The translations under genes were made by a program, and so were the position numbers. A DNA stretch of 64,000 bases from Moniliophthora roreri (taxonomy: Eukaryota; Basidiomycota; Agaricomycetes; Agaricales; Marasmiaceae), in contig LATX02000185.1 of assembly GCA_001466705.2 (NCBI GenBank), forward strand, positions 496,001 to 560,000. Direction: 5' to 3'. How positions within the stretch are numbered: the first letter of the stretch is position 1; each line of letters starts with the position of its first letter. This document shows, piece after piece, positions 1 through 12,626 of this stretch. Below the pieces are notes generated by a model. That model was given only the letters and a program-made list of their open reading frames with translations, was not told the DNA's origin and made no database searches.

Positions 1-845
1 ACTACTCGTCGCCCCGTATTTCCCGTTCTAAGACCATCTATCAGTACCAAATCGAATCAATCAGCGTTCAATGTCCTTGTCAAACGTTTCGCACTGTTGG
101 CTCACTGTAACTGGCTCATCAGGGCACAGCACAACAGTTACCTGTCCAGCTGCCATCTCTGGCAAGTCTTGGTTCCTGCAAGAACCCTGCTTTCCCTCGT
201 CAGTCGTCAGTACGTCCTCAGCGGAAAAACGGGGGGTCACCTGATTATACCGGCCGGTCTCGTGTGGGTCGCTGGGTGTGTTCCCGACATTGCTTGCCAT
301 GATAGACAAAAGGTACCGAAAAGCTTGAATGTTGAGACGAAATTAGAGCTGGTTTACTGATGGAAAAGGCTCTTGATTTAGATTTCCTTTATTGGAGTAC
401 CCTTACCCGATATGTTGTCATGATGGGAATGACCTTCCTTTTTCAGTTATGGCAAACGGAGTAGTCATCAGAGACGTTTACGGCCTTTTCTTCTTTTCCC
501 CATCACCAAAGAGTCACTGTCTCTGGACGCTGCTGTCCCTCCTCTCCTCTCCTTCTCTTCGTTCCCCTTCTTCCGTCTTATCCTCGCCGTAACAAGGATA
601 CCGCTTGGAGTGCGTACTGGATCTTTCTACTAGAGTTGCTGGTATTAATATCATTATTAGATCTCGCGACCCTTGCCGGCTTCACACTTCCCGCAAACCC
701 ACCCTACAACGAAGGAATCTCCCTACGAAACCGCTTGAGCTTAGCTCGCGACCCCCGCTTTCTTTACTGGAATCCCACTGCACAACTTGAAGGCGTCCGC
801 TGACTTTTTCGCGTAGCCTAATAGTTTAAGAGTGAACATTCAACC
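1..845. other. Left-edge non-coding region and bHLH upstream region
   Basis: No recognisable gene. The short ORFs here show no family motif or splice continuity. A strongly pyrimidine-rich block (about 485-590, CT-rich) lies 250-350 bases before the downstream ATG. Such tracts are common in promoters and 5' UTRs of highly expressed fungal genes, so it probably belongs to the bHLH gene. Confidence 0.5.
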
Positions 846-2092
846 ATGACTCTCCCGATCACAATCCCATCCTCTCCTTCAACCGGATCGTCTTCGGACG
901 GTGGAGAACCCAGAACTCCCGTATCTCCCGTTGCAGGACAGCAGAATTTACCCTCCAATGACAGTACCAACGGCAGCAGCAACACCAACAACAGCAACGC
1001 CACCGGCAATACCGGTAAACGCAAACCATCCAGGAGAGCCAATACCGCAGAGCGCAGAGCAACTCACAATGCAGTCGAGAGAGCGAGGAGGGAGACTTTG
1101 AATGGCAGGTTCTTGGTAATCACCCCGTCACTCATCCTATCAACCAGTCATGACTGATACGATAAACCTTTTATCCTCAGGACCTCGCTAAACTGTTGCC
1201 TAACCTCTCTCAAATTCGTCGTCCGTCTAAATCGGCCATAGTTAATTCAAGCATTGCACACGTCCACGCTTCCCGAAGACACCGTGCTCTTGCTGCACGT
1301 GAGCTTCGGACTCTCAAGATAGAAGCTGACCAACTTAGAAGGGAGCTGAATGAGTGGAGAGATCGAGCAGGAATTCCGAGAGTTGAGGAGCCAGTACGGG
1401 GAGAAGGATTTGGAATGGTATTGAACCAGGAATTGGAAGTCATTCCAATCACCACCGGACCGGCTGACGAGGAAGACGACGAATACGGCATTTACGAAGA
1501 TGGCACTCCAGTTGACGAGACAGAGTCCGGCGCTATCGCTATTGAAGAGCAGCAGAGGATTGCTGCTGCTCAAGCATTCCGCCCACCTGTTTCCATTAAC
1601 CCCAGCTACCCCGTACCGCCTCAACCTCAGCGTACCCCGTCATTCCACGGCCATGGACCTATGATCGCTAGTCCCACTGCCGTGCCGTTCGAGAACCCAG
1701 CATTGGGCGTCTACGACAGCCACGTCACCGTTCCAGGCAATTCATATCCTGAAACAGCAGCATTCGTTCAGGATAAATTCTCCGGTGGAATGCCCCATAT
1801 TCCTCCGCAGGGCGCTCCGTTCGCTGGCTACCCGGACCGTTCAATCGGTAGAGAGAGAAGTGCCAGTGTCACGTCCTCTGGCAGTACTAGCCCGCCTCAC
1901 ATTCATGTACCACACCACGCTCAGGCAAGGCCCTACGCGGGTCAGGGTCAATTCCAGCAAGGTATTCCTCAGGGCAACTTTGAACCCGGCTGGGGCGGTT
2001 TGGGCATCCCTATTCAGATGATGCAACGGGGTCAGAATATGCAGATGGGTGGAGGGATGGGTAACCCAGGTGTTACATTCGCGATGATGTGA
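846..2092 (+). CDS. bHLH transcription factor
   Basis: Two exons, 846-1115 and 1181-2092, with a 65-base GT-AG intron; about 393 aa. The intron splits the helix-loop-helix domain, and joining restores HNAVERARRETLNGRFLDLA followed by a loop and a second helix (roughly residues 70-125). The basic region has the His-x3-Glu-x3-Arg pattern of factors that bind CACGTG-type E-boxes, so a nuclear DNA-binding dimer is expected. A leucine-spaced helix follows (RELRTLKIEADQLRREL), suggesting a zipper extension. The N-terminus is Ser/Asn/Thr-rich and the C-terminal half is Pro/Gln/Gly-rich, like an activation region. ATG 846 is chosen because it opens the frame that splices cleanly. The regulon cannot be told from sequence. 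Confidence 0.88.
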
Positions 2093-5000
2093 ACGGACAG
2101 TATCCTTACTGTACGTTAAACTGCCCGTTCCATCTCTTTGCATCCATACCCGTTTCTCTATCTATTTATCTCTATCCCTATCACTGCTCTCTCTGATATC
2201 TGTCCTACCGTTCTATTTATTCATCGTCGCTGGCCCGGTTGCCTCGTATAATGGTTTCTTATACTCTTGCTTTTTGCCATACTCTCCACCCCTACTACCC
2301 ATAGTTGTTTACATTCCTTGGTTTTTTCACCAGTTCTGCGCCCGATTACTTACTGTCGTACACAGTCGTTCGTCGGTTAAACTCTGCCCACCGTCACCAC
2401 CGCAAACCTTTGTGGATTCGACATCTACATACTTACGACCCCCTTACGCCTCCCTTTTTCTCGGACTCTATATTTACCTCTAACTCCACCCGAATCCCTC
2501 ATTCCTTACAACCGAGCACCTTCTGTCTATAGACACCTCACCTCACCCCGCCGCCTCTTTTATAGTCGCCGCTTAGTAGTCACTCCTTGAACAATCTTTT
2601 ATTTGCGCTCTTGTTGGTTGTTGTAAAATCATAATTTTTCTACTTGCAGAAAAAAATATATATAAAACGCTTTCTCATTGGATCACAGTTACCGCGGGTT
2701 GTGTAGCCAAGATATCAGGCTGGGGCCCAAAACTGCTCAGACGAAGAATAGTCGCCACACTTGCTGCAATTGATAAGCGATAAGACTACTGATTGGTGCT
2801 CTCGTCCCTTCCCAGAAGCATGAGGCGACAGGCCCTATATGAGAGCTTTGAGTTGGTTGGAATTCTTGTGGCCGTGATCCCGGCCGTAAAGCCGCTGATA
2901 CAGGCTACGGGCGGATTTCAGAAACCTGTGCTACTTGGTTTACCACAAGCTGTTTCGAAGAGAAGTCATCAAAACACGAGGATAGTGCAGAAAGAAGTGG
3001 AAGTTGAATAAATGGTGCTTTGCTCGTTGTTTGCTCGGTTTTCCGAGGGGTCAGAAGGGCATGCCACAAGCTATTTCAAAGATTCCGGTATTTTACGACA
3101 GTGACACCAGGGTATCTTTGGTGGCATTTTCAGACGCTACATATTAGAATCCGGCACGCATATTGTTAGAACGCACAGCGCTCCGGGCGGAATGCGCCTG
3201 TTAAGAGGCACCGCAGCCACAGTTCGGTTCAGCAGTGAATAAGGCCTTGAGGTCCGATAATCGGGACATCAGGGACCTGGAATGGTGGCTCTTCATCTTC
3301 GCATGGTCCCTGGGCTGCAGATTTACTTCCAGCAGAAGTGACGAAACAGGAAGATACTAGTTCCCGGGACCGGAGTGACAGAAAGAGATAGAAGAGCAGT
3401 CTCAATGAGATTAAATTCGAGAGATGAGACGTCGCCATGCGTCCCAAAGACGTGATCTTCACATGTGGCAATGATAAGCCTGGAGAAAGAGAACTAGCCT
3501 GGGAAGTTGGGTGAGTTGGGGACTGCTCTTGCTTAATGAACCATCTCCACTTGAAATGACAAGCGTGTCATCGCCGAGGTTCCTACCACCGAGGGTACTA
3601 ACTCTCCAAGTTCCCGAATTAAAACCAAAGCAACGACCTAATGATAGGTTTGAGTGTTCAGTACTCAGTAATGGGAAATGGTTTTTGAAAAGATAGGTAC
3701 AGTCCGCAGCTTGTCTACTCTAGTACCCGGTCACGAAGTTGCAAGTGAGATGTGTAAAGCTTGTGTAAAGCGCTTCTCCTTGCTATTTGGGTGTATCTCG
3801 TGCGGCAGATCTAATATCTCGACTTGAACCCAAGGCAAGGGGCGGGAAAGTAAGCGCAGACAAGTACCCTGGAAATATCCAGTGACTTGTAAATTATGGC
3901 ACCTCACATGGAGCCGTGCGGTGTGGCGAGACCCATAGCTGTTCGTCATCTTGATATCTACCAACAGAACGGGGAAGTGTGCAGCCGGAGCGCGCCACTA
4001 TTTTTGACAGAGAAAAGGTAAAGAATTTGAAAACCAGGGAAGAAAGAACGGGAAAAATCAGGTAGAGCAGCGCAATACTCTGCGGTCATCTCGTAAAGAA
4101 ATCAAATTCCAGCTTGGGATACGTAGTAGCGCTCACCGTCGATGTGGTCCGTTTGAGTTCACCCCTTCAATTCGCCCTGAAAGCTCCCGACTACGAGAGT
4201 GTGACTCCAAAATGCCCTGTGCGTTTCTGCAAATGCGAAAACCTAAAGCCAGAGTCGAAATGTCCAGTCGAAAGATCTCACCATTCGTCGAAGGTCCTCG
4301 GCCTCTGGTCTACGCATGTCGTTATTAGTACATCGGACGAGGATAGCCAAATATAAGGCATGCCGTTCCAACAGTTTTGTTGACGAGTTCATTTTCACCC
4401 AGTGCGAAGCGAGTTCCTCCTAGTAGCTTTCCGAGAAGAAAGGATACCCAAATCCTGATAGCCATAGTCCAGGTCTTCCTTACCAGTTATATTCACGTCG
4501 TATGACTCGCCTTTAACTAACCCAAGGTCTAGAATAACTAGCCCAAAGTCTTCTAGATCAGCAATGGAAATCGCCGTATCATGCCAGACTGGAACGCAAA
4601 TTTTGCGTCGGTTTTGAATTTTAGTAGCCTTTCGCTTGACTTTGTGCGACGCTTCGAGAGTCAGTCGAAGACTGGTTAAAACATGAGGGCTGAGTCCAGA
4701 CGGTTCATCAGCCTTCGCAAAGGGTTCAACCTCTCACTTGTGATTCTGAAACTTGGCCGTCCATGAGTGGGTAGAATACCAGAGGCCGAAATCTCTGTAA
4801 ATTAAATACAGATATCTTGTAAGAAGCTGAAGGAATTGCAAAAGAAGAGGAGTCATGGTAATCGACAGCTTGCTTCACGGTCGGTCAGTGACAGGTCTAG
4901 GAGTTTTGTTCTTGCGTAGGTGTATCGTTCTTGTCAAACTCTAGGCTGTGGATGTAGATGACTATCAAGTCCTCTCGGGTTTTGCCGTCAAGAGTTCCGG

Positions 5001-5132
5001 AGACACGTGTGTAGACGCACAGACCACCCAAATTTTGGACAGCAACCACCGTTCGCGCCTCAGAATTCGGTTCGAACTGCTCTTTATTATTATCGTGGCC
5101 ATATCTCTGGGCTTAAAAGGCTCCACGCTTGA
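2093..5132. other. Long intergenic region
   Basis: Three kilobases with no ORF or spliced model I can assign. The first 500 bases (2100-2580) are CT-rich and look like the bHLH 3' UTR and terminator region. About 2600-2680 is AT-rich with a run of A and TATATA. No tRNA or repeat was recognised. Confidence 0.45.
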
Positions 5133-7057
5133 ATGGATACCGAAAATGATTATCGTCATCGCAAAATAGACTCCGTCTCTGGGTTGAAGGGGTCCACAAT
5201 CACTCACATAAACATAATATCTTCTGCGGCTTTGGTGCGTGGCATCTTGACATTTTCGCTTCGAAAATTGAAGGGTTAGCAGGCATCTATAGCTCTATAT
5301 TATGCCTTGCGTACAAGGTTACCTACTATTTCGGTTGTCAAACTACCTGCGTCGTGGGCTATTTTAATCCTTCCACTTCTCCTTTCAATGACAATTTTTG
5401 CCGACAATGGAGGAATACTCTTTTGCATCTTTGCACTGCCGGCCACCGCCCTCGCTCTGATACCAAGAAATGAATCTGGTAGCACTCTACCATCCGCAAT
5501 CAAGTCACGAACATCACTGAGGTCTGCGCAAGCTTGGCCACCGGCTACTGATACTCCGAAGTTGACGCCACTTCCATGCGTGACGACGTATCGAGCACAC
5601 ATGCTTCTAATGTCCACGCTCGCGATTCTTGCAGTCGATTTCCCTGTGTTTCCGCGCTCGCTGGCCAAGTGCGAGACTTTTGGTGTTTCTTTGGTAAGGT
5701 TTTCGGTCAATCTGCAAAGTTCTGGCACTCATTCGATCCTTTGCATCGCAGATGGACCTCGGAGTTGGCTCCTTCGTGTTTACACAAGGGCTTGTATCCG
5801 CAATACCGCTGATCAAGAGCCCTGGACATCTGAAATCCCCAATTTTACCTAAGATCTTGACTATCACACGGAAATCTTTTCCAATAATTCTCATCGGACT
5901 CGTCAGGGTCATATTAGTGAAGGGTACTGAATATCCCGTGCGCCTATCTTTTCCCTGTCATGGGTCTACTCATTGATGTGTTTCGTGTCCATAGGAACAT
6001 GAAACGGAGTACGGCACCCATTGGAACTTCTTCATTACTCTGGCTTTGTTACCTTTGATGCAGACCATGCTACACCCGCTCATGGTCCATTTCTCAGTCA
6101 CATTCATCGGAGTAGTCATTGCCATACGTACGTTTCCGGATCATTCTGTCCAAGTATCATTCACCAAACCTTTTTCAAGTCCATCAGCTTGCACTATCGA
6201 AGTTCGGACTACAGGAATATGTTCTCAATGCCTCACGCGTAAACGTACTCAGTGCAAACAAAGAAGGGGTTGTTTCTCTAACTGGTCAGCCTCACCAGTC
6301 AATGTGCTCCTCCTCTGAAACTGATGATAGTGTACAGGATACCTGGCCATTCATTTACTCGGGTTAACGACGGGGACACTTATACTTCCTCCTTCGCCAT
6401 CATACTTTAGGCGTATTCAGAAGCAGCTCAAGACAGGCATCAGGAAGGACACTGATAGCTCTGACAAGAAGCTAGACGCTCCTCGACAAACTGGCAAGGC
6501 AGCTACAGAGCTTTGTGCATATGCGGTAATGTGGTGGATCCTGATGGGCATAACTAGGTACTTTCATCTGGACGGCGGCGATGGATCATCGAGGAGACTT
6601 GTACGTTCGCCTGTTCGGATGGCCCGTAGAGACTGACATGAACCCTTTAGATTAACATGTCGCACATCTTTTGGGTTTCTGCATACAACACGTCGTTCAT
6701 ACTAGGATATATGGTACTCGACATGCTGTTCTTCCCTACTCGTCGTCCATCAAAGTCATCGAAATCTACTGATGATGGACCCATACATCATCCGGAGATA
6801 CCACTGCCTCTGTTGAATGCGATTAACAAGAATGGTCTTCCTATCTTCTTGCTGGTAAGGATCACCCTCGCCCGTTAACATTCGACATCACTCTGATCGT
6901 TATCCTGCAGGCCAACGTCGCCACGGGTGTCATTAACTTGACCATTCCTACCCTCGATACATCCAACTTTTGGGCTATGGTGATTTTATGTAGTTATAGC
7001 TATGCCCTCTGTGCTATCGCTTGGATGTACAGAAATAAGAGGCTCTTGCAATTATAA
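5133..7057 (+). CDS. GWT1: GPI-anchor inositol acyltransferase GWT1 (PIG-W)
   Basis: Eight exons: 5133-5234, 5283-5693, 5752-5937, 5995-6127, 6180-6284, 6338-6600, 6651-6854, 6911-7057. Introns are 48-58 bases with consistent phases; about 516 aa, close to the usual 490-500. The enzyme acylates the inositol of GlcN-PI in the ER membrane, an early GPI-anchor step. Family signatures appear in order: [12 protein letters not shown] near the N-terminus, [36 protein letters not shown] followed by [43 protein letters not shown], and near the C-terminus [21 protein letters not shown]. There are multiple hydrophobic membrane segments. No lesion was seen. A 429-base open frame on the opposite strand is a shadow of exon 2. 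Confidence 0.95.
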
Positions 7058-7794
7058 GTTTTCCTGAACCTCGAGGCTTCACTCTGGTCCCTTATTACCG
7101 TCTCTACTACGGACATTCAGGACACTGCACGGCTGTCGCGGTGCTGGAAGTGACGTCATCGGTTAGCACGCTGAGGACGGGCAGTGAACACGCTCCTCGC
7201 TCCTTTCAAACTTGCCCATTTACCATCACCATCCATATACCTCGAAATATGCTCGGATACCAGTAGGTTTTTCGATTGCTGTGGCCTTCTTTATCTGCTA
7301 ACGAACGCGTTTCGCAGCTTTCAAGGTCCAAGGATCACCCGTTAGTCCCAAGTTTTTTCGACTTCCTGATCTGGAAAACTCAATCTCGACCCCGCTTTCT
7401 TACCTTTTAGACACTCACAAGCGACATAGAGTGATACCTGGGTATGTTTTGAATCTGATCCACTTGTGCTACAACGTATTGAGGTCATGGACGTTTCAGG
7501 TTCCTTTATGTTACATTTTACGGCCTCAAGCCCAAGTTCTCGGTTCAGATTGGGAGGCATGTTCACGTAAATTAGGTTACAAGGGGGGAAGGGGAAAGGA
7601 CGGTCCGTGTCCGAGCTTGCCAACTATCCTTGTACTCACAGTTGTGTTTTCAGATACCTGCTTATATCCAGATTGAAGGACTATCGAACTATGTTGTATC
7701 ATTTTCTCGAATATATCGCTTAGGGAATTGCAACAAGATGGCCATGGCTCGCATGACTACATGCAAATACATCGTTTATGATCTTCTGCCTGCG
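7058..7794. other. Intergenic region after GWT1
   Basis: No gene I can support. A weak plus-strand spliced possibility starts at the ATG near 7250 (with GT-AG pairs around 7265-7318 and 7340-7410), but the product matches no family known to me and soon becomes unconvincing. Confidence 0.3.
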
Positions 7795-9715
7795 CTTCTG
7801 GTGTTTCCGGTTTTGATTCAAAACCGTCGTCGGGGCGGGGCACATCCAAGATATCGATTTGCGGCCAGTCCGGATATTCCAAACCTCCGGGGTTGGAAAA
7901 GTATGCAATGACGAGTACTCTGGATTCATCCCCCTAATCGAGTCATCTGCAGAAACTGATCCCAGCAGGTCCATGTGTCTTCAATCTCTCTTTGTTCCTT
8001 CCACGCATAACGGCCGTACACGGAGGCGCTTTTGGGAATACAGGGTTTCCGTGTAATTTCTAAAGTCGATGACCACGACGCCTTGTTCGTTGGCTCGTTT
8101 CAGGCGCAATGCAAGGGCCTTGCGTCTGTTGTTCCGGACAGCCAAATCACAGGAACGAACTCGTCAAGCTGTCATCGGATCTCCGGGATATGCCTTTGAA
8201 TGTAAGCTTGTACCACCACTTTGAAAAATCGGATATCGTATTCGGTGGGACGTGGTTGGCCGTCTATAAGACAGATTGAGTTGAGCTAGTGCGAGCGCCA
8301 GCCAAGGAGAAAACCCACTTTGTAGCGCTTGAGCAACCTGCTTGCACTTCCTTCTGTGATCTTCCCTCACCGTCTCCTCGCGCACTCTTCGGAACAAAAC
8401 ATCACGTTCAAGCATGCACTGCAACGCTAATATCGCTGGTGATCCTCAGGCCTGTGTGAAAGGCTGACGTCGCGATATGGACACTGCAATAACGTATGAA
8501 AAACGCGAATGGATGCAATGAAGCGCAACTGACTCCCTTGTAATCGCACAGCGAGTGGTCTTCTTTGAGACGGGTGTACATCTTTTGCAATTCGTCCGCC
8601 TTGTCACAAGTTATCATCCACATTGACCAGACGCTATCGGACTGGGTTTTCGCGTCGTCGACTGGTAGCGCCTTTGGGATTTTCCGTACTCCGTTCAGAA
8701 ATCGACGAAGGATAGCGGGATAGAAGAGATGGAAGGAAATTATCCGTTGTAGATCCGAGAGTCGCTCCGATAGCATGTTTTCGGATTCGCTAGGTACGTT
8801 CGATCGACGCTTGCAGAAATGTCTGACCCTGAACATTGCTTTGATGATACCAGTGTCGAGTGCTTCACATACACCTGGTGGCTTGACCACCGAACCCTGG
8901 AGTAGCATTACACATCCGACAGCGGCTTCGACGTACTTCTTGGGGTCTTTGATGTTCAATAGGGCATTGAGAACACGAACGAGGACTCCGATACCGCCGT
9001 TTGTGAGGAAGGATGATGAATAACAGGGCTATATGGGATGGAAAAGGAGATGAAGAGTACGAGAAGACGATCCAGTGAAAGAAGTTCTTCCTGGGTCATC
9101 GAGGATATGGATGGAGTGATCTGCTTCAGCAGTCTGGTCGTGATACGGGTCACATCGTATTCACCGATGCTTTTTGCGCGTATTACTTCGTCCTTTAGTT
9201 CCTCGAACGAGTGCTCTAAGAGTCCAGGAAGTACTAGGATATCAGATAACTGCCGCCATGCCCAGTGCGAAGATGCCAAAGCCTTCAACCAGAGTCGACA
9301 TAAAAGGCTCAACATATAGGGCTCCAGCATCTTTCGTAGCCATTCACCCTCGGCGCGCTTCCTCTCAAATACCATGTACTGGACCGGGTAACCAAGAACC
9401 TGGCAGATTGTGAATACAGTCTTGTGTACGACCTCGGGTTCATTGTCTGAAATGTGTCTCTGTTCCTAGAGCTACTTTTTCAAGAAGAAATTTCACCCAT
9501 GGGCCAATAGTGCGACTCCATCCCATCTTTATCATCGCAACTTTCATTTCCAGCGGATCTTGCATCAGTCGCGTAAGGTCGACCAAAGCAACGATACCCA
9601 TTAGTGCATGGTTTATCGTAGCACGGATCTCGGATCGATCGTCTCTGAGACGTCCGAAGACGCAGGAAGAGGTTCGACTACTTGAAGCTTGCTCTGAAAG
9701 ATTCAAAGAGTGCAC
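7795..9715 (-). pseudogene. MYND zinc-finger paralog A, broken
   Basis: This is a decayed copy of the intact neighbour at 10308-12267. Matching blocks occur in the same order: a helical N-terminal body (LLCRLWLKALASSHWAWRQL against LLVQMWLKVLASSHYTWRIL), LLNIKDPKKYVEAA, YPAILRRF, the MYND cysteines (CSACLNVMFCSEEC, then HRRKC), and a C-terminal block ending in ILDVPRPDDG. The blocks lie in different frames. Breaks are visible near 9440-9458, near 9005-9020 (just before FLTNGGIGVL) and inside the zinc finger at about 8361-8381, where the second half continues in another frame. Several sections after the finger also contain stops. None of these positions has an intron in the intact copy, so I call it a pseudogene. 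Sequencing error at all sites is unlikely. Confidence 0.75.
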
Positions 9716-10307
9716 GGGCGGTGCCCTGGAACTCGGCCGAATACCCGAAGTCCTCTGGCCGATCTATCTGAAGTAGGTTCAATTTTTGTCTACTGTGGAA
9801 ATTTGCGTACTCACCAAGTTTGACGTGTCCGTGGATCCAGTACAGTTTGTCCGACACAATGGTAGTCAAAGTCGAAGGACCAGTATCACTGTGGAAAAAA
9901 AAGAAGAACGCGACGGAAGAGCAGCGGGCCCGAATTGGGACCCAGACTCTTCTCTCAATGACTGCGATGGACATCACTGGCGAGAGGTCGGTACTTTAGT
10001 CCGAGTTCCTGAAGAGGAGATTGGAGCATCTCCTCGGAAGTTGAGCGCGAGAGCAGGAGAACCGAAATTGTGTAGCTCACCCTTGGTTCCCATCAATCGC
10101 GTGACGCGATTTTCCCTCACTGAGGATCAAAGTCAACGTTACCCCTGAGCTTTCCTTCTCTTTTGTTGCCCATAACCAGATATAGGAGAAAGGCTCAAAT
10201 TGTACCTTTACAGTGACGATCAAAAACACAAAAATTTCGGCTACTCTATACCCTATGCCCTGAGGACCACCTGAATACTCTTGGCCCAAGAAACAATGCA
10301 TCACATT

Positions 10308-12267
10308 TCACCTTCCACGCGGCAGATCCAATATCTCAATGTACGGCCAGGACTTCAATCCCTCGGGATCGGCGAAGTATGCAAAAAGAAGCACCCTTGA
10401 ATCATCTACCACGATGGTGCCATCTGCAAAGATAGAAGGCAGCCTATGCTGATGATCTTTGAACCGGTTTTCGTTCATCTCCAGGTGCAACGGTCGAACA
10501 CGTATCCGTGTCGGTGAACATAGAGGTTGTAGGGTGTCCTCTACTTCCAGAAAGTTGATGACTAGAACGAGTCCTTTTCTGTTGGCTTGTTTCAAGCGAG
10601 ACGCAAGTCGGGTACTAAGGTCACTGTTGCTGTTTCCGGATGGCCAGCCTTGCGAAACGAATCCATCAACCTTTCGGCATATCTCTTGTCTATGTCTTTG
10701 AATGTAGGCGTCCAATATCATCTTGAAGAATCGAATATCGTTCTCGGCGGGATGCGGTCGACCATCTGCTTGGAAGGTAAATCGTTTAGCCCAAGTTGAA
10801 GACATCTGAGACAAAAACTCACCACGAAGTGCTTGCGCTAGTTTTCTGCAGGACTCTCGATGATACTTCCAATGTTTCCTTCCACATTCTTCAGAGCAGA
10901 ACATCACAGTCAAACAAGCAGTACAACGCAGATACCGGCGGCGCTCCGGTGTCCGACCCGAAGGACTAAGTCGGTTAGGGCACTAGGGAAACCAAGTGAG
11001 TCGTCAATGAGTGAGATCATCACAAATGACACACCTCCTTGTAATTGCATAATGAATTCTGAGTCTTAAAGTTGTTGTAGATTACCTTGAGATACACCAC
11101 TTTGTCCTTTATCATATCCCCAAGGCTCTCAAACGTATCGGGCCCGTCCCCAGGATCATCCGATCTACGCATTTTCTCGATGCTGATTGAGAATCGACGT
11201 AAGACGTCAGGATAGATGAGATACACCGAAGTCAGTTGCTGCATTTTCGTGAATGAGTGCCATAACGACTGTAGAGAATTGTCCGAATCTAGCTGGTCCT
11301 CCCTGCAAAAACGGCTTGCCTTGACCATGCTTTGGAATAGACCAGCATGCAGCGCCTCGGAGAGGGCTGATGGCCTTATCGTCGCACCTAGGACCGCTCT
11401 CAGACACGCGGCCGCGGCTTCGAGATGATAGCGATACTTCTTGTCATTGGAAATGGGCTTTGAGACGAGAGCATCAAAGACGCGTATGAGGATCTTGATA
11501 CCACCATTCGCAAGAAAGGGCTCATAAATGACATGAACATGTGGGAAGAAGCCGGAATAGAATAGGACGAAGATACTGCGGAGAGCACCGAGATCCTGGC
11601 CATTCATAGCAGGTATGTGAGGAATGGCGTATCTGAAGAATCCGATACTAATGCGAGATATGTCGTATAAGCCTGCGTTATGGATGCGAATGAATTCGTC
11701 CGTCAGGTCTTGCGAGGGACGATCGTGAGGCATGTAGAACAGTGTCTCCTGGAGAGTCATGGACAAAATGCGCCACGTATAATGTGAAGATGCTAGGACT
11801 TTGAGCCACATTTGGACTAGAAGATTCAACGCATGCGGTCCCAGCGTAGCTCGCAACTGCTTCCCTTCGGACCGGGCATTTTCCCCACATTGACTCGGAT
11901 ACCCCAGCATAAGGCAGAGTGCAAGTACAGCCTTATTGGCTAGCTCATCATCGTCCTTAAGGCGTATCCCTCCAGCCAGAGCTACCTTCTCGGTGAGAAA
12001 TGTCGTCCAAGGACCAACGATACCATCCCAATTCTCCTTTATCTGTGCTATTTTCTGAGGAAACGGCTCCCGAACCGGTATCAAGAAGTCTCCAAGACCA
12101 GCAATGGCCATTACTGCACTCTCGACTGAGGGAATAGACATGTTCGTGGGTGAGGTAGGAGAACCGAGGCCGCGTAGAATCTGGATAGCTTCTTTGCTTG
12201 TTTCAATACGAAGACGCGTGTCCCTAATAAAATTGATTAGGTACGGTGTGTCCTCCAATTGCGCCAT
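10308..12267 (-). CDS. MYND-type zinc-finger protein (intact paralog B)
   Basis: Three exons on the minus strand: 12267-11035, 10982-10823 and 10765-10308, with introns of 52 and 57 bases; about 616 aa. The first 410 residues form a helical, HEAT/ARM-like body without a named motif. The MYND finger follows the first splice (RCTACLTVMFCSEECGRKHW, then HRESC). MYND domains bind short proline-containing peptides in partner proteins, so an adaptor role is plausible, but the partner is unknown. About 200 residues follow and end IEILDLPRGR, a tail also seen in copy A. It lies between two broken paralogs, all on one strand, and is the only copy open from end to end. No enzyme domain (such as SET) was seen. 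Confidence 0.85.
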
Positions 12268-12626
12268 CTAGAGTCACGTAAAACGTCAGTGACACGGTTC
12301 AAAAAAGGTGTAGGAGAATATTGTACACGCGCCTGGTCAAGTGAGCTCTCCTGCAGTGATATATTTGAACAGAATATTCCAGTAGCTTGAAATACGGGTT
12401 GCGAGGTCGAAAGAAGTGAGATGGTGGTCAAGGATTGAGAGGAAGAATCAGGCACCCGGAAAAGTGAACTCACCAATCGGAGCTCGAGTTGAAACTTTAC
12501 CTTACATGCGTTCAGATGTCAAGTCAACACAAAGGTTCTATTCGAGACTGTAGACAAGAAAAGGTCTTCTACAAGATAGCAATCAAGAAACGAAACATCG
12601 GGCTAGTGCAATGAATGAGCAGTGTA

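Noticed and set aside
5300..5912. Long open frames on the minus strand (142 and 101 codons)
   Set aside because: They are exactly opposite GWT1 exons 2-3, whose plus-strand protein has clear family motifs; the minus frames do not.
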